A DNA stretch of 64,000 nt from Synaphobranchus kaupii (Eukaryota > Chordata > Actinopteri > Anguilliformes > Synaphobranchidae). Of this stretch, positions 33,345 through 44,954 are shown one piece after another (the stretch's first letter is position 1; every line of letters starts with the position of its first letter). The stretch lies in assembly GCA_029718625.1 (NCBI GenBank), contig CM056376.1, forward strand, positions 81,178,541 to 81,242,540, read 5' to 3'. The position numbers and the translations under genes are program-made. Under the pieces are notes generated by a model. It worked only from the letters and a program-made list of their open reading frames with translations. It did not search any database and was not told the origin of the DNA.

Positions 33345-35337
33345 CTCCTTGGCGCAGATGGCAAATTTCACCTGTTTAGGGGGTGCTCTGTTTAAGGCTT
33401 TATAACTCCAGGTGTGAGCATCACATAAACTTGGTAAATGGCTTAAATGAAACAAGACAGGTGTACCTTTTACAATACAAACTTAGGATTCGTTAATATT
33501 TTCATAATTTAAGTCAAAATAAAGTGCCACAAATGCAAAGAAACTTTGGAAAATAAATTTTAAAAATGTTTTTATTTTTATTTTGCTGAGAGCTACATAA
33601 GTGAAATTGATAATATATATACATTTCCTGGATCATAAACTCCATGTCCACAAGTTTTCCAAAATCTGAGGATGATATGCAGAACTACTAAAGGTCTATG
33701 ATGCAAAATATAGCAGTGTACCCTGTTGTCCATTAGTGTCTCCAAATCTATCCAAATGGCTAAATTGTGCACTGCTCTAAAAACAAATTATGATATATTT
33801 AACTACAAATCAACAGTTTTGGCTCATAAAACTCACTTTTTTTTGGAATTACTATATTTTCATCAGTATAGGGGGGTAGATATCTATGGGTCCAAAACCC
33901 CTATGCAAAACATGTCATAAAATGAATACAATTAGTTTTGTCCATTATAAAGCATATACATTTGCTCCTTCTGATGGCTTAAGATAAAAAAAACATTGAT
34001 ATCACAGTGTTACATACACCTAAATATGTTGCCTAATAATTCACTCTTGTACCTCAATAAAACATCACTTGTCCCTGTACTCTACAGCATGTATACGTTT
34101 GTCCTGGGATTGCATTTTTCTGTATTTTTAAATATTATTCATATTCATATTCACTATTCATAATGACTCCAAGGGAAATTTTACCTTAATCTATCACATA
34201 TTAGCACACAGTAAATTGGAATGAGCATTTGTCATGCCCTAAGAGACAAGTATATACGCCATAGCCTATATTATGTATGATAACATGAACATAAAATAGT
34301 ATTCCACCATCTGCAAAATGCTGCCCAATTTTCTATCTTCAATGAACATCGGAAGCCTACATCAAAAATACATTTAAAGATTGCACTACAGTATGTGAAA
34401 TGCACTCAAAATGCAAAAATAACAATAGGGCTATCAAACATATTGGAAAGAGAGTGCTCGAGTGGAAACACGAACGTACATATGTAGCCAGCGAGATCAA
34501 CGGTATTTTAGACGCAAAAATACTTACATATCGGAAAAGGGAAACTCCCCTCCGTAATGCGTATACTATAGAGCTTGCGTAATACTAGACAGTTAAAACG
34601 AAAACTGCCGTTACACTGGGCTGTAGTAAATTGTTCAAAGCACCAAAAAAGACATGACATATACCGTTGCTAAGGTTATAATGTACTCTATTGGATAAAA
34701 AAGCCGGCAATTAAACCAGAATGAACTGTAATGAATGAGACAGGCTTACAGGGCATGGGGGTATTACGCGTCGACGTTTCAGATAGTGTAATAGTGGTAT
34801 AAAGTGTTGTATATTTCTTAAACCGATTGTACCAGACAATACATGACCACTAAATTTTGAAAGGAACATCTCGATGTGTAAAACCGATGGTAGGATTGTA
34901 TATTTATTTCATATTTAGTACCATATATTGCTAGTAGAATACATGGTAGAATGAGACAGTACTTTCACAGTTTATTTTTCATTTGAGTGAGCAGGGCTTT
35001 TCACGGCTTTTCTTGTTGGGTTTATCTCATTGCTATGACGTTATTCTAATTTTATATGATGAATAAATATATTTATGAACTCAAACATAGACTCTATTGT
35101 CCACTATGTCACGCATGGGTAGGTATAGACTAGGTGGGGGGTTGCTTGTTAAATGGACTTAAATGGAGAAATAGTGACACTTAGAAACTCCGTATTCAGC
35201 AGAAATCGTCACAAACTGTCTACCAATAAAGTTAAAACACAGAGTTTGTGATTTACACTAATAGTTTGACTGCAGTAGCAACGAATGTCTCAGTTGAGCA
35301 AAAAGGTCCCGCTGGCATCACCTTCTACGCAAAGGAG
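33345..35337. mobile_element. TTAA-flanked piggyBac-like non-autonomous element
   Basis: The ends CTCCTTGGCGCAGA and, inverted, CTCCTTTGCGTAGA match at 12 of 14 positions. TTAA flanks both (33341-33344 and 35338-35341). The 1993-bp interior is AT-rich with only short open frames and no transposase motif, so it must depend on an enzyme encoded elsewhere. TTAA plus this type of end suggests piggyBac. Kolobok is an alternative. Confidence 0.7.
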
Positions 35338-35446
35338 TTAAGGGTTGTTTCTCCTGACAAATTTTGCTATTGAACTGGAGAAGACAGGAGAAGAAACCTT
35401 TCAAGTTATCCATCCATATCTATATTATATTTATATATATACTTCT

Positions 35447-35647
35447 GGCAGCAGAGTGATGATTTAAGGCTTGTTTGATACGTCAGACCCTTGATGACTT
35501 ACAACCATTTAGCCAGCCATGTGTTCCATACTGTTCCAGTGTAATTTACAGCTAAATCTAGTCCCACCCCCCAATTCCCATAGAGATCCATTCAAATGCA
35601 GAGACGTTATAGTATCGCTGTAAGAGTACCAGAAAATAAGATATCGA
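35447..35647 (+). repeat. MITE fragment interrupted by Harbinger insertion
   Basis: CTGGCAGCAGAGTGATG and the following 190 bp match 17732-17805 joined to 18621-18740. It therefore shows the approximate empty site of the family C insertion at 17806-18620. It is cut at 35647 by the next family C element. Confidence 0.75.
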
Positions 35648-35805
35648 GGGCCCTATCTTACACCCGGCGCAAAGCGGCGCTAACCCAAATGCAAGTGTCT
35701 TTGCTATCTTACACCCGGCGGTAGGCGCATTATAACGCCTAACGCTCACGCCGCTTAACTAGCATGTACTCTTGCGCCGTTTGGGCGTGTTGGTCTTAAG
35801 ATGAG

Positions 35806-37008
35806 GGGCTCTATTTTAATAAACCAAACGCAATGGTGAACGCAAGAGTAAGCGCTTGGCGGTATCGCTTTGAGGGCGTGTCGGCGAGAAATTTGGTAAT
35901 TTCATGACGGCAATCTTGGCGCACCTTATAGCGGTATTGCTAAAAGGCTGGGTTTAAATGTCCAAGGTGTGTCTCTATGGTAGCCAATCAAATTGTTGTT
36001 CTCATGCTTTAAAAAAAAGCCAGTTGGAACACAATCGCTCCATGCAATTTCATAATGAGCAACCCAAACGCACTGGATCGTCAACTTGGATGTGTGTATG
36101 ATTCTACGTGGGAACATGCATTGAAATGTTCATTTTAAAAGCTGATCCGATACTTACCATTTATCTAGCCCTATTAAACCGCTCAGCCAGTTGATTTCTC
36201 TTTGCTCTGGCTGTGATGGGGACCGCGACCACTGGTGCAGGTGGGGCAAGCTAATTTTGTCGCATGTCACCTGGACATTGATGGAATGTGTTCCTTTGCG
36301 ATTGACGAAAACTATTGCATGCTCGGGTGGTGCGCAGATTTGTATGTGCGTGCAGTCGATAGCACCAAGCACCCCGGGGAACCCACACTTGAGAAAAAAT
36401 GCGAGTTTTGACTTTTTACTGCATTCATTGTCCATATAGTTGAGGAAGGACACCCGCTGAAAGTATATCCTTTCTGTGTATTGTGTAGTGGTAGGCTTAT
36501 GATTCAACTGTGCCAATGTGTAATTTATATATTATAGGCTATTGGCCTACATGATCGCAAGTTTCTTGTAAGCTGTCCTGTTTTATTCTAGTAGTTTAAA
36601 TTAAAATTAATTAATAATAATAATTATAGGCTATTTGTTCATTAAATGGAAGTGTAATGTTGGCATCACCTATAGACACTACATAGAACTACATGACTAA
36701 TAAGTTGCCAAATTGTCAGAGTCTATTGCGTTGCAGCTAAGAGGTGGTTCCAGCTGATCATAACGCAATGGGTTTTCGTTGGTTCAAATTGTCACTACGC
36801 CAAAAGTATTTTAGAACACGCCCCAGACAGCGCCACCCATCCCACTGCAGCGCAAGCGAAAGGATGTTATGTTGAGAATTTGTTGATCCTAGCGGTATTG
36901 CTGAGAAACGCCATAGCGCCAGTTTTAAGACGTTGATGCTGTCAACAAGCTTGCGTTTGACTATACCGTCCCCTTGCGCTGGTTTGCGCCGGTTTGAAAA
37001 TAGAGCCC
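35806..37008. mobile_element. PIF/Harbinger element, family B copy 1 (transposase half)
   Basis: It starts GGGCTCTATTTTAATAAACC and ends GGTTTGAAAATAGAGCCC. The uninterrupted counterpart in copy 3 reads AAGATGAGGAGTGGCC, which shows the insertion site with an apparent AGG duplication. It shares both ends with copy 2 but keeps a different internal part, on the minus strand. Confidence 0.85.
36154..36516 (-). pseudogene. Harbinger transposase fragment
   Basis: The 120-codon frame contains FPGVLGAIDCTHIQI, the block with the first catalytic Asp, and GTHSINVQVTCD, the block with the second, as in DDE_4/HARBI1-type transposases. The third acidic residue and most of the N-terminal half are missing, and the sequence after TCD leaves the family. 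The protein would be inactive. It is read opposite to the Myb-like frame of copy 2. Start codon and limits are approximate. Confidence 0.85.
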
Positions 37009-37121
37009 AAGGAGTGGCCAGGATTCTTTTTGGCGTATTGCTATCTTGTGCCAGCAGAAAGCGCTTGCGCTAAAACCACCACAGACCTGGTCTAAAGTCA
37101 TGTCACAGTTGTATACATATT

Positions 37122-38106
37122 GGGCTCTATTTTAATAAACCAAACGCAATGGTGAACACAAGAGTAAGCGCTTGGCGGTATCGCTCTGAGGGCGTGTCGG
37201 CGAGAAATTTGGTAATTTCATGACGGCAATCTTGGTGCATCTGATGGCGGTATTGCTAAAAGGCTGGGTTTAAATGTCCAAGGTGTGTCTCTATGGTAGC
37301 CAATCAAATTGTTGTTCTCATGCTTTAAAAAAAGCCAGTTGGAACGCAATCGCTCCATGCAATTTCATAATGAGCAACCCAAACGCACTGGACCGTCAAC
37401 GACAAGAGCGATTTTCCGCACAGGAATCAGACATACTTGCAACAGAAGTACAGGCTAGGACTGTAGTAATTTATGGATCACAATCCACACCACCTCGTCT
37501 CCCAGAAGTTCGGAAGGCACGGGAGGAGGTGGCGAATGCATTAATTAGCCTACATTAGGTGATGTAGGCATAATTATGATTCAAATGGTAGGCTTATGAT
37601 TCAACTGTGTCAATGTGTAATTTATATATTATAGGCTATTGGCCTACATGATCGCAAGTTTCTTGTAAGCTGTCCTGTTTTATTCTAGTAGTTTAAATTA
37701 AAATTAATTAATTAATAATAATTATAGGCTATTTGTTCATTAAATGGAAGTGTAATGTTGGCATCACCTATAGACACTACATAGAACTACATGACTAATA
37801 AGTTGCCAAATTGTCAGAGTCTATTGCGTTGCAGCTAAGAGGTGGTTCCAGCTGATCATAACGCAATGGGTTTTCGTTGGTTCAAATTGTCACTGAGCCG
37901 AAAGTATTTTAGAACACGCCCCAGACAGCGCCACCCATCCCACTGCAGCGCAAGCGAAAGGATGTTATGTTGAGAATTTGTTGATCCTAGCGGTATTGCT
38001 GAGAAACGCCATAGCGCCAGTTTTAAGACGTTGATGCTGTCAACAAGCTTGCGTTTGACTATACCGTCCCCTTGCGCTGGTTTGCGCCGGTTTGAAAATA
38101 GAGCCC
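37122..38106. mobile_element. PIF/Harbinger element, family B copy 2 (Myb-like half)
   Basis: It runs from GGGCTCTATTTTAATAAACC to GAAAATAGAGCCC and is flanked by ATT on both sides. Copy 3 of family C shows the empty site TTTACATGTTATTTTAAC, so a 3-bp duplication typical of PIF/Harbinger is well supported. Confidence 0.88.
37370..37558 (+). pseudogene. Harbinger Myb/SANT-like protein, N-terminal fragment
   Basis: 62 codons from MSNPNALDRQRQERFSAQ to ALISLH, containing the RFSAQESDILATEV block and LPEVRKAREEVANAL. This is the pattern of the Myb/SANT-like DNA-binding protein that accompanies the transposase in PIF/Harbinger elements and helps it enter the nucleus and bind the ends. The frame stops soon after the domain, so it is a fragment or a first exon. 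The open frame continues upstream to 37274, but that part is terminal sequence of the element. An apparently identical 62-codon frame is at 46963-47151. Confidence 0.7.
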
Positions 38107-38317
38107 ATTATTTTAACGGCGCATATAAGTGCGTCTACAAAGGCGTGTGCACAATGCGCGTACCATCCTGTCTGTTACACACAGGGGCGCGCACAAGCAT
38201 GATTAAAATATCAAGATTACAATGTGAAATAGTATTATTGTGTAGCCTATATCAAAAAATACATAATAATAAAAGGGTCCATAGCCTACCTTTCCCTCAG
38301 CGAAGGGGAATGCCATG

Positions 38318-38449
38318 CACATTAAATTGCTTTCAGCCCACTCCATCAACATACAGGCGATGTGCGATGGTACGGGACAATGGCTATCCATTAAAAAGCA
38401 GCTGATAACACCTATATCAAGCCTAATGCGCGAATTGTGATTTACACCT
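38318..38449 (+). pseudogene. Harbinger transposase relic in family C copy 2
   Basis: HIKLLSAHSINIQAMCDGTG followed by QWLSIKKQ fits the second catalytic Asp block of DDE_4 transposases (HSIN-Q--CD). Nothing else of the enzyme is recognisable. It assigns family C to PIF/Harbinger. Confidence 0.65.
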
Positions 38450-40094
38450 AATGCGTGAATTGTCATTCAATGGAATAGACGGACATTTAAGTTCTGAAAA
38501 TGCGCTTCAGATGTCATTACAATACAGCTCTGTTTATCTATGAATACAGCCTGTAAGTAAATAGAATGGTTTGTGACTGAAAAAAGTTCAAAACCTTGTT
38601 CAGTGAATATTGCATTTATTGTTTTTCAAATAGCCTAGGCTACAGCGGATTTGTTGTGCATAAGGTTTTTTTCGATAGCCTATGGTTAAAAAACGGAGAT
38701 GTCACCATGTTAACTAAATTGTAACCTTAGCTATTCTTCGTCCTTCATATTTTTTAAATTACAGTGACCAGGTTTCCATACTCTCACCGTTTAAAACCCA
38801 GCTGATTTCACCCGTTATTCCATAACTGAACAAAACGATTTTAAAGAGAACTAAGCGTCTAATTAGAAACTAAAACAAATTTGCAGCACGTTACACAATT
38901 AATTCACAATTAATTTTAATGCCATTCTCTGCACGTGCGCTGCATGTTCTCTGTTTCCCCTGCTGTAAGTCGCACGTTTCACGGTCTTCCTGGGAAAGTG
39001 GATTGTTTTAAAGGATTACGCTACGAGTAAAACAGGTTGGTCACATTTCCATAAACAGGACATTATTAAACCAGGGGAAATATGCGTGAACATATGGGTT
39101 GCGAACCTGACAGCTTTATTGTAGGCTATTTAGTGTCATCATTAAGGCAAAATAACGGTATGTATGTTATTAATCAATATTAGCCTACTATGCAGGTAGC
39201 CTAATGAACTTTGGATGAAGCTTGAACTTCGAGAACTCCATGAGAACAGCCTCTTGGAATTGATGTTTGACACTTTCATTGCATAATCAAACAAAATTCG
39301 CTGAACAAGCAGGCTAATTTGGCGTTTTCTAAGGTGAGACTGAAGCCATTGATAGCTTATTCTCTGCTGTTGCAGGTCCTTTTAACGAAATTTAACCGCA
39401 TATACGTATTTTGTAAAATAACAGCCCTGTCTGGAATTACCGGGAACTCATAGGCTAATGGTTAGTCCGAATAATATTGATCATACTCCATTTAGCCTAT
39501 TCCTTGATCATACTAAACACGCACAAGCATGTCTGTTTCGCCATCAAGCAATCCGCCAAGGTGGAAAAGCAGGCTTTTAAAGGGAATGGGATATGACATT
39601 TTGATTGGTTTATTGCATGTCACGCCCAAGACACACCTATAATTAATGAAGCGACTAGGTTCAGCCCAGTTGCACCTTGCGCCGTGCTTAGCGCCAAAAA
39701 AACACGCTGTTAAAATAGCAAAAGTGGACTTGGACACGCCCAAAATGGACTTTACGCCATGCGCTTAGACTAAGCGCCAAGATCGCCAAGATAGGGCCCC
39801 AAGAGTTTTTTGATGTTGTTGGGTCACATACATCAGGAAGTCATGGGGCCCTATCTTGGCGATTTCTTGTTTTTTGGGCGCTAAGCACGGCGCAATGTGC
39901 AACTGGGCTGAACCTAGTCTCTTCATTAATTATAGGTGTGTCTTGGGCGTGATATGCAATAAACCAATAAAAATGTCATATCCCATTCCCTTTAAAAGCC
40001 TGCTTTTCCACCTTGGCGGATTGCTTATGATGGCGAAACAGACATGCTCGTGCGTGTTTAGTGCGCTCAAGGAATAGGCTATATAGATCAGTAA

Positions 40095-40195
40095 CAGTAG
40101 TAGTGGGAGAGGACGCTGGCCTTGTTTGTTCGCCGCTTCTCCGTCTTAATCAAGCGTCTTTGAGTACCTAGAAAAGCGCTATATAAGTCTAATGT
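40095..40195 (+). mobile_element. LINE 3' tail
   Basis: The GCGTCTTTGAGTACCTAGAA stretch followed by AAGCGCTATATAAGTC and TATTATTATG is a common teleost LINE 3' end. Copy 1 at about 18120 lacks it, which shows it is an insertion. Confidence 0.7.
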
Positions 40196-41212
40196 ATTAT
40201 TATGAGTTCCCGGTAATTCCTGACAGTGCTGTTTACAAAATATATGCTGTTAAATTTTGTTAAAAGCACCTGCAACAGCTGAGAATAAGCGACCAATTGC
40301 TTCCTTCTCACCTTAGAAAACGCCAAATTAGCCTGCTTGTTTAACGAATTTCGTTTGATTATGCAATGAACTCATGTTCAAGCTTCATCCGAAGTTCATT
40401 AGGCTACCTGCATTCTAATTTTGATTAATAACATAACTAACGTTATTTTGCCTTAATGATGACACTAAATACAACAAATCTGTCAGGTTGGCAACCCATA
40501 GGTTCAGCATATTTTCCCTTGTTTTATAATGTCCTGCTTATGGAAATGTGACCAACCTGTTTTACTGGTAGCGTAATACTTAACGTAATACCCAGGAAGA
40601 CCGTGAAAAGTGTGATGTACAGCAGGGGAAACAGACCTGCTCTTGTAAAGCGAACATGCAGATAATGGAATAAAAATTAATTGTAAATTAATTGTGTAAC
40701 AATTCGTTTCTAATTAGACACTTAGTTCTCTTTAAAATCTTTTGTTCAGTTATGGAATAACAGGTGAAATCAGCGGGGTTTTAATAAGCTGAGGGTATGG
40801 AAACCTTGTCACTGTAATTTAAAAAATATGAAGGACGAAGAATAGCTAAGGTTAGGCTACAATTCAGTTAACATGATGACATCTATCTCCGTTTTTTAAC
40901 CATAGTCTATCGAAAAAACATTATGCGCAGCGAGTTCGCTGTAGCCTAGGCTATTTGAAAAACAATAAAAGCAATATTCACTGGACAAGGTTTTGAACTT
41001 TTTTCAGTCACAAACCATTCTATTTAGCCTACTTACAGGCTGTATTCCTAGATAACCAGAGCTGTATTGTAATCACATCTGAAGCGCATTTTAGGAACGC
41101 AAATGTCCGTCTATTGCAGTACGCGAGTTTTACATTGAATGACAATTCACGCATTAGGTGCAAAGACAATTCGCGCATTAGGCTTGATAGCTATAGGTGT
41201 TATCAGCTCCTT

Positions 41213-41320
41213 TTTAATGGATAGCCATTGTCCCGTACCATCGCACATCGCCTGGATGTTGATGGAGTGGGCTGAGATTAATGTAATGTGGCATCGTTTC
41301 CCTTCGCTGAGGGAAAGGTA
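41213..41320 (-). pseudogene. Harbinger transposase relic in family C copy 3
   Basis: The minus strand reads ISAHSINIQAMCDGTGQWLS, the counterpart of the relic at 38318. Confidence 0.65.
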
Positions 41321-42170
41321 TGTGGACCTATGGAACCTTTTATTATTATGCATTTTTGATATAGCCTACACAATAATAATATTTCACATTGTGATCTAGA
41401 TATTTTAGTCATGCTTGTGCACGCCCCTGTGTGTAACAGACAGGAGGGTATGCGCGTTGTGCACACGCCTATGTAGACGCACTTATATGCGCTGTTAAAA
41501 TAACATGTAAACAACTGCGACATGACTTTAGACCAGGTTTGTGGTGGTTCTAGCGCAAGCGCTTTCTGCTGGCTCAAGATAGCAATACGCCAAAAAGAAT
41601 CCTGGCCACTCCTCATCTTAAGACCAACACGCCCAGCCAGTTCATTTGTGATGGCGCAAGAATACATGCTAGTTAAAGGACGTAAGCGTTAGGCCTTATT
41701 ATGGACCTAGCGCCGGGTGTAAGATAGCAAAGACACTTGCGTTTGGGTTAGCGCCGCTTTGCGCCGGGTGTAAGATAGGGCCCAAGGCATGCAAAGGATA
41801 TGCGACCAGATATTAAAAATTATTACTTTATTCTATATATAAATGCAGGGGTGCTTTATATTTACTTTATTCATTATGTTAAACTGTCCAATATTTTTTG
41901 ATGCCCAAAAATGGGGGGGACTATGTACAAAAGGTTCTATAATTTCTAAACGGTTCATCCGATATGGATGAAAATACCCTCAAATTAAAGCTGACAGTCT
42001 GCACTTCAACCTCATTGTATCCTTTCAAACTCAAAGTGCTAGAATACAGTACCAAAATAACAACAAGATAATCAATGTTATTCACTTCACCTGTCAGTGG
42101 TTTTAATGTTGTGGCTGACACATATAGTATATACAATTATTAGGGTTTCAAGCCTATAGGGCTGAAACCA

Positions 42171-42199
42171 TATTATTATTATTATTATTATTATTATTT
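42171..42199 (+). repeat. (ATT)n microsatellite
   Basis: About nine TTA units directly after the hairpin-like GGGTTTCAAGCC/GGGCTGAAACC sequence. Confidence 0.95.
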
Positions 42200-43866
42200 A
42201 TTCTCCTTCTCCCAATTTTTTTGCCTTTAGCCATTTAAAATTTTTTGGAAAATATTTTTTCCTGATGGCATTTTTGTTTTTGGACCAATCTGCACTCAAA
42301 TTTCTGTGCATTTTTATTGGACCAAGATACACAAATGTACAATAAAGCAGTCCAATCAGACAAGCAACATGGCCGCCATTAACCAATGAACTTGAAAATG
42401 GGTGGGGTCTACAACAAAATCGGTTAAAACTATGTCATGGGTTTGACCTATCATAATGGAATTTGGTGCCCATATTAAAGGGAGTACTAATTAGTATGCA
42501 TAGCGCCATTTTGTTTGTCATTAGTGCGTTCAGAATCACAAGTATGCAAAAATCTATTCCTTAATAAAAACCCCGGGATGTGTACTTCCGTACTTGACAG
42601 GACCCAGAATTTCAAGTATGCATCGATGCACAGTTGACTATGATGCACACTCTGACTACGTCATAAAGTGTGTTCCAAATTGTCATTGAAGCATACTTGC
42701 GCTCTTGTTCTAGCTAGTATACTTGGAAGTAGGTACTATCTAGTGTGCAAGTAAGCAGAACGCAAGTATGCATAATGAAACACAGCCACGCATTAGTCAA
42801 AATATGAAGATTGGTGGGAATTAATCCAGGTGGGTCTGGCACAATGTCACAATGAGAGGGGGGTGTCAGAGGGGGGTGTGCCAATTGCTACAAAACTGAA
42901 TTTGGCTAAAAGTATAGCCTGCGTCATATTTCATACAAATCCATCTAGGATGATGATGGACGAAGGAATTCTTTGTGGCTACACACTAAGGAAAATGAAT
43001 CGCCATATCAGAGTGTCATTGATTCCTTTGTGCTCTGTAAACTATCTTGAGCACAATGTCACACTAACCACCCACAGCTGTTGTTAGCTGAAATGTCAAA
43101 ATGCTATAAGCTTGCAAACTCCCTGTCTGCAAGTCTTCATAAAAGCTTTGTGCTGAGGAACACCAATCAAACACCAACAGCCTCTTTATTCTTAAAATAC
43201 CGATATGATGCTGCTTTGATGTGTAAAAAAACACAGGCTTTAAGCCTGTCTCCACCTACTGCATTATTTTAAAGATAAAAGCTAGTATGCAAAGTGAGAG
43301 GAAAGTGGGGATATCAAACAGGTGATGATTTCCTCAAATCCAATTTGCAAGGGTGGCTGTAACTACCGTTACAACTTCCATTAAAACTTTAATTTACCAT
43401 CAAAACCTCTTCCTTTACCATTATCATCACCTCTTCTGCCTTGAAATACATAAAATAATCCTCTTGCTTTAAGGCTTGAAACCTGTTCATTGCTGCTTGC
43501 CGCTATATTCACTATTGCCACTGTGAATGTATATTCATTATCGCAGTTATTGTTGTTTTAATATTTTATTTATTAATGCTAAAAATAAAACTAAGAAATA
43601 AAATTTTATGTCCCGTGGCTTTAAAATTGGTCACAACTGGAAATCTTATGATTATGATTTCTAAATAACTGCTAAAAGAAGAACAAAGATTGGTGAGCGT
43701 GTACATACAATGAAAAAATCATGGTTGGGCAAGTGTTTTAAAAATTGTTGAAGTGTAACAACCTAACGAGCCGTACATGCCACAGATAATATTTGTAACT
43801 CAGTCGCTTAAAATATATGATGATACTGAGATGTGAGTGAGGATAAACTACAGAGAAAGAGAGAGG

Positions 43867-43870
<4 letters not shown>

Positions 43871-43898
<28 letters not shown>
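43871..43898 (+). repeat. (GA)14 microsatellite
   Basis: Uninterrupted GA dinucleotides. Confidence 0.95.
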
Positions 43899-43904
<6 letters not shown>

Positions 43905-44921
43905 TTTTAGTTTCTATATCATCCGCCAAGCACCAAATCATGTCACCCCACCACTTCAACCCTTTCCCCCTTTCCCACTCTCCACCAAGTTCAAGAGAGA
44001 GAGGCAAAGACAGAGAAAAGATTTTCATTCGCCAATTCATGTCACCTCAGTCCTACATCCCCCTCTCCCTTTCTCGCTCTCCACCAAGTTCAAGCAGGCT
44101 TTCCAAACCCCTCAGGAAGCAATTGAGAAAAGGATCATGGACTCAGCTGCCGCCGGTGATGCAGTGAAAATAGACGCTGCCCCTGCGATGAGACGGGGAA
44201 AATTTTTACAACAGGTTACTCCTCCCGCTGTGTCATCGCTGGCGGAAGTCTCTCTGAGCTGTGATTACAGGGCCATATTTCATCCAGCCAGAGGACGTCT
44301 CTCTGATTAAACACCTGAAAGTAAGTCAAGGAGACCAGGATGGCAGCTCCACACAGCGCAAGGGGGGTAAGGATGCCACAAGTCTTCAGTCAGATGTCAC
44401 AGGGGGATTCTGGTGGCATGCACATACACACACACACAAAATCTGAGTTCACATAATCAGGACAGACAAAGTGTGCGACTGTGAGTGTGCACATGTTCAC
44501 ATGGGTAAGTACGCATTTACAAGTGATTATTTTGTGTGAGAGTACTTCTGTATGTCTGTGTCTGCGTGCCTATTCACTATGTACAATATGTCCAAAAGGG
44601 CTTTCATATGGCCCCCAAGCATAGGGAACATACACAACGGAAGCTAAAAGTAGCTGTGTGCTATTTTAGATTTTCAGTGTTATTTAAATGCACACATTAC
44701 AATATGGATAAAATGGATGAGCTCACCTGCTCTCTCACTTTTGTGCTGCGGTGTCAAAATGCCAACACCTTCAAATCAGTTTTTCATTTTCCAGTCAAGA
44801 GTAATGCCCATGAGCAGGCCGATTAAAACGCTGGGTAATTAACACGACTTCAAACCGCAGAAGGAACTGCTTCATAAAGGAAGCAGTTTTCATTAACTGT
44901 GGCTATATTTAGTCTGTGACA

Positions 44922-44923
<2 letters not shown>

Positions 44924-44954
<31 letters not shown>
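44924..44954 (+). repeat. Poly-C tract of 31 bases
   Basis: An uninterrupted run of C. The exact length is uncertain in any assembly because such tracts are hard to sequence. Confidence 0.85.

Larger units (their letters stand above)
35648..39799. mobile_element. Harbinger-like element, family C copy 2, with two nested insertions
   Basis: The left end is GGGCCCTATCTTACACCC, the right end (inverted) GGGCCCTATCTTGGCGATC. The flanks CGA (left) and CAA (right) fit a 3-bp duplication with one later change, since the intact MITE at 18740 has ATCAAGAG at this point. Two GGGCTCTATTTT elements are inserted at 35806 and 37122. Removing them leaves about 1.96 kb, similar to copy 3. A transposase relic is at 38318. 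Confidence 0.8.
39846..41783. mobile_element. Harbinger-like element, family C copy 3 (inverted relative to copy 2)
   Basis: GGGCCCTATCTTGGCGATT is at the left end and GGGTGTAAGATAGGGCCC at the right. The flanks ATG and AAG agree at two of three positions. It is inverted relative to copy 2 with only 46 bp between them. It lacks the two family B insertions but has gained a short LINE tail at about 40095-40195. Confidence 0.8.

Noticed and set aside
39513..40077. Two similar open frames (FFGAKHGARCNWAEPSRFINY type) on opposite strands
   Set aside because: They are the same piece of the inverted family C Harbinger elements read in both copies, and match no transposase domain in that frame.
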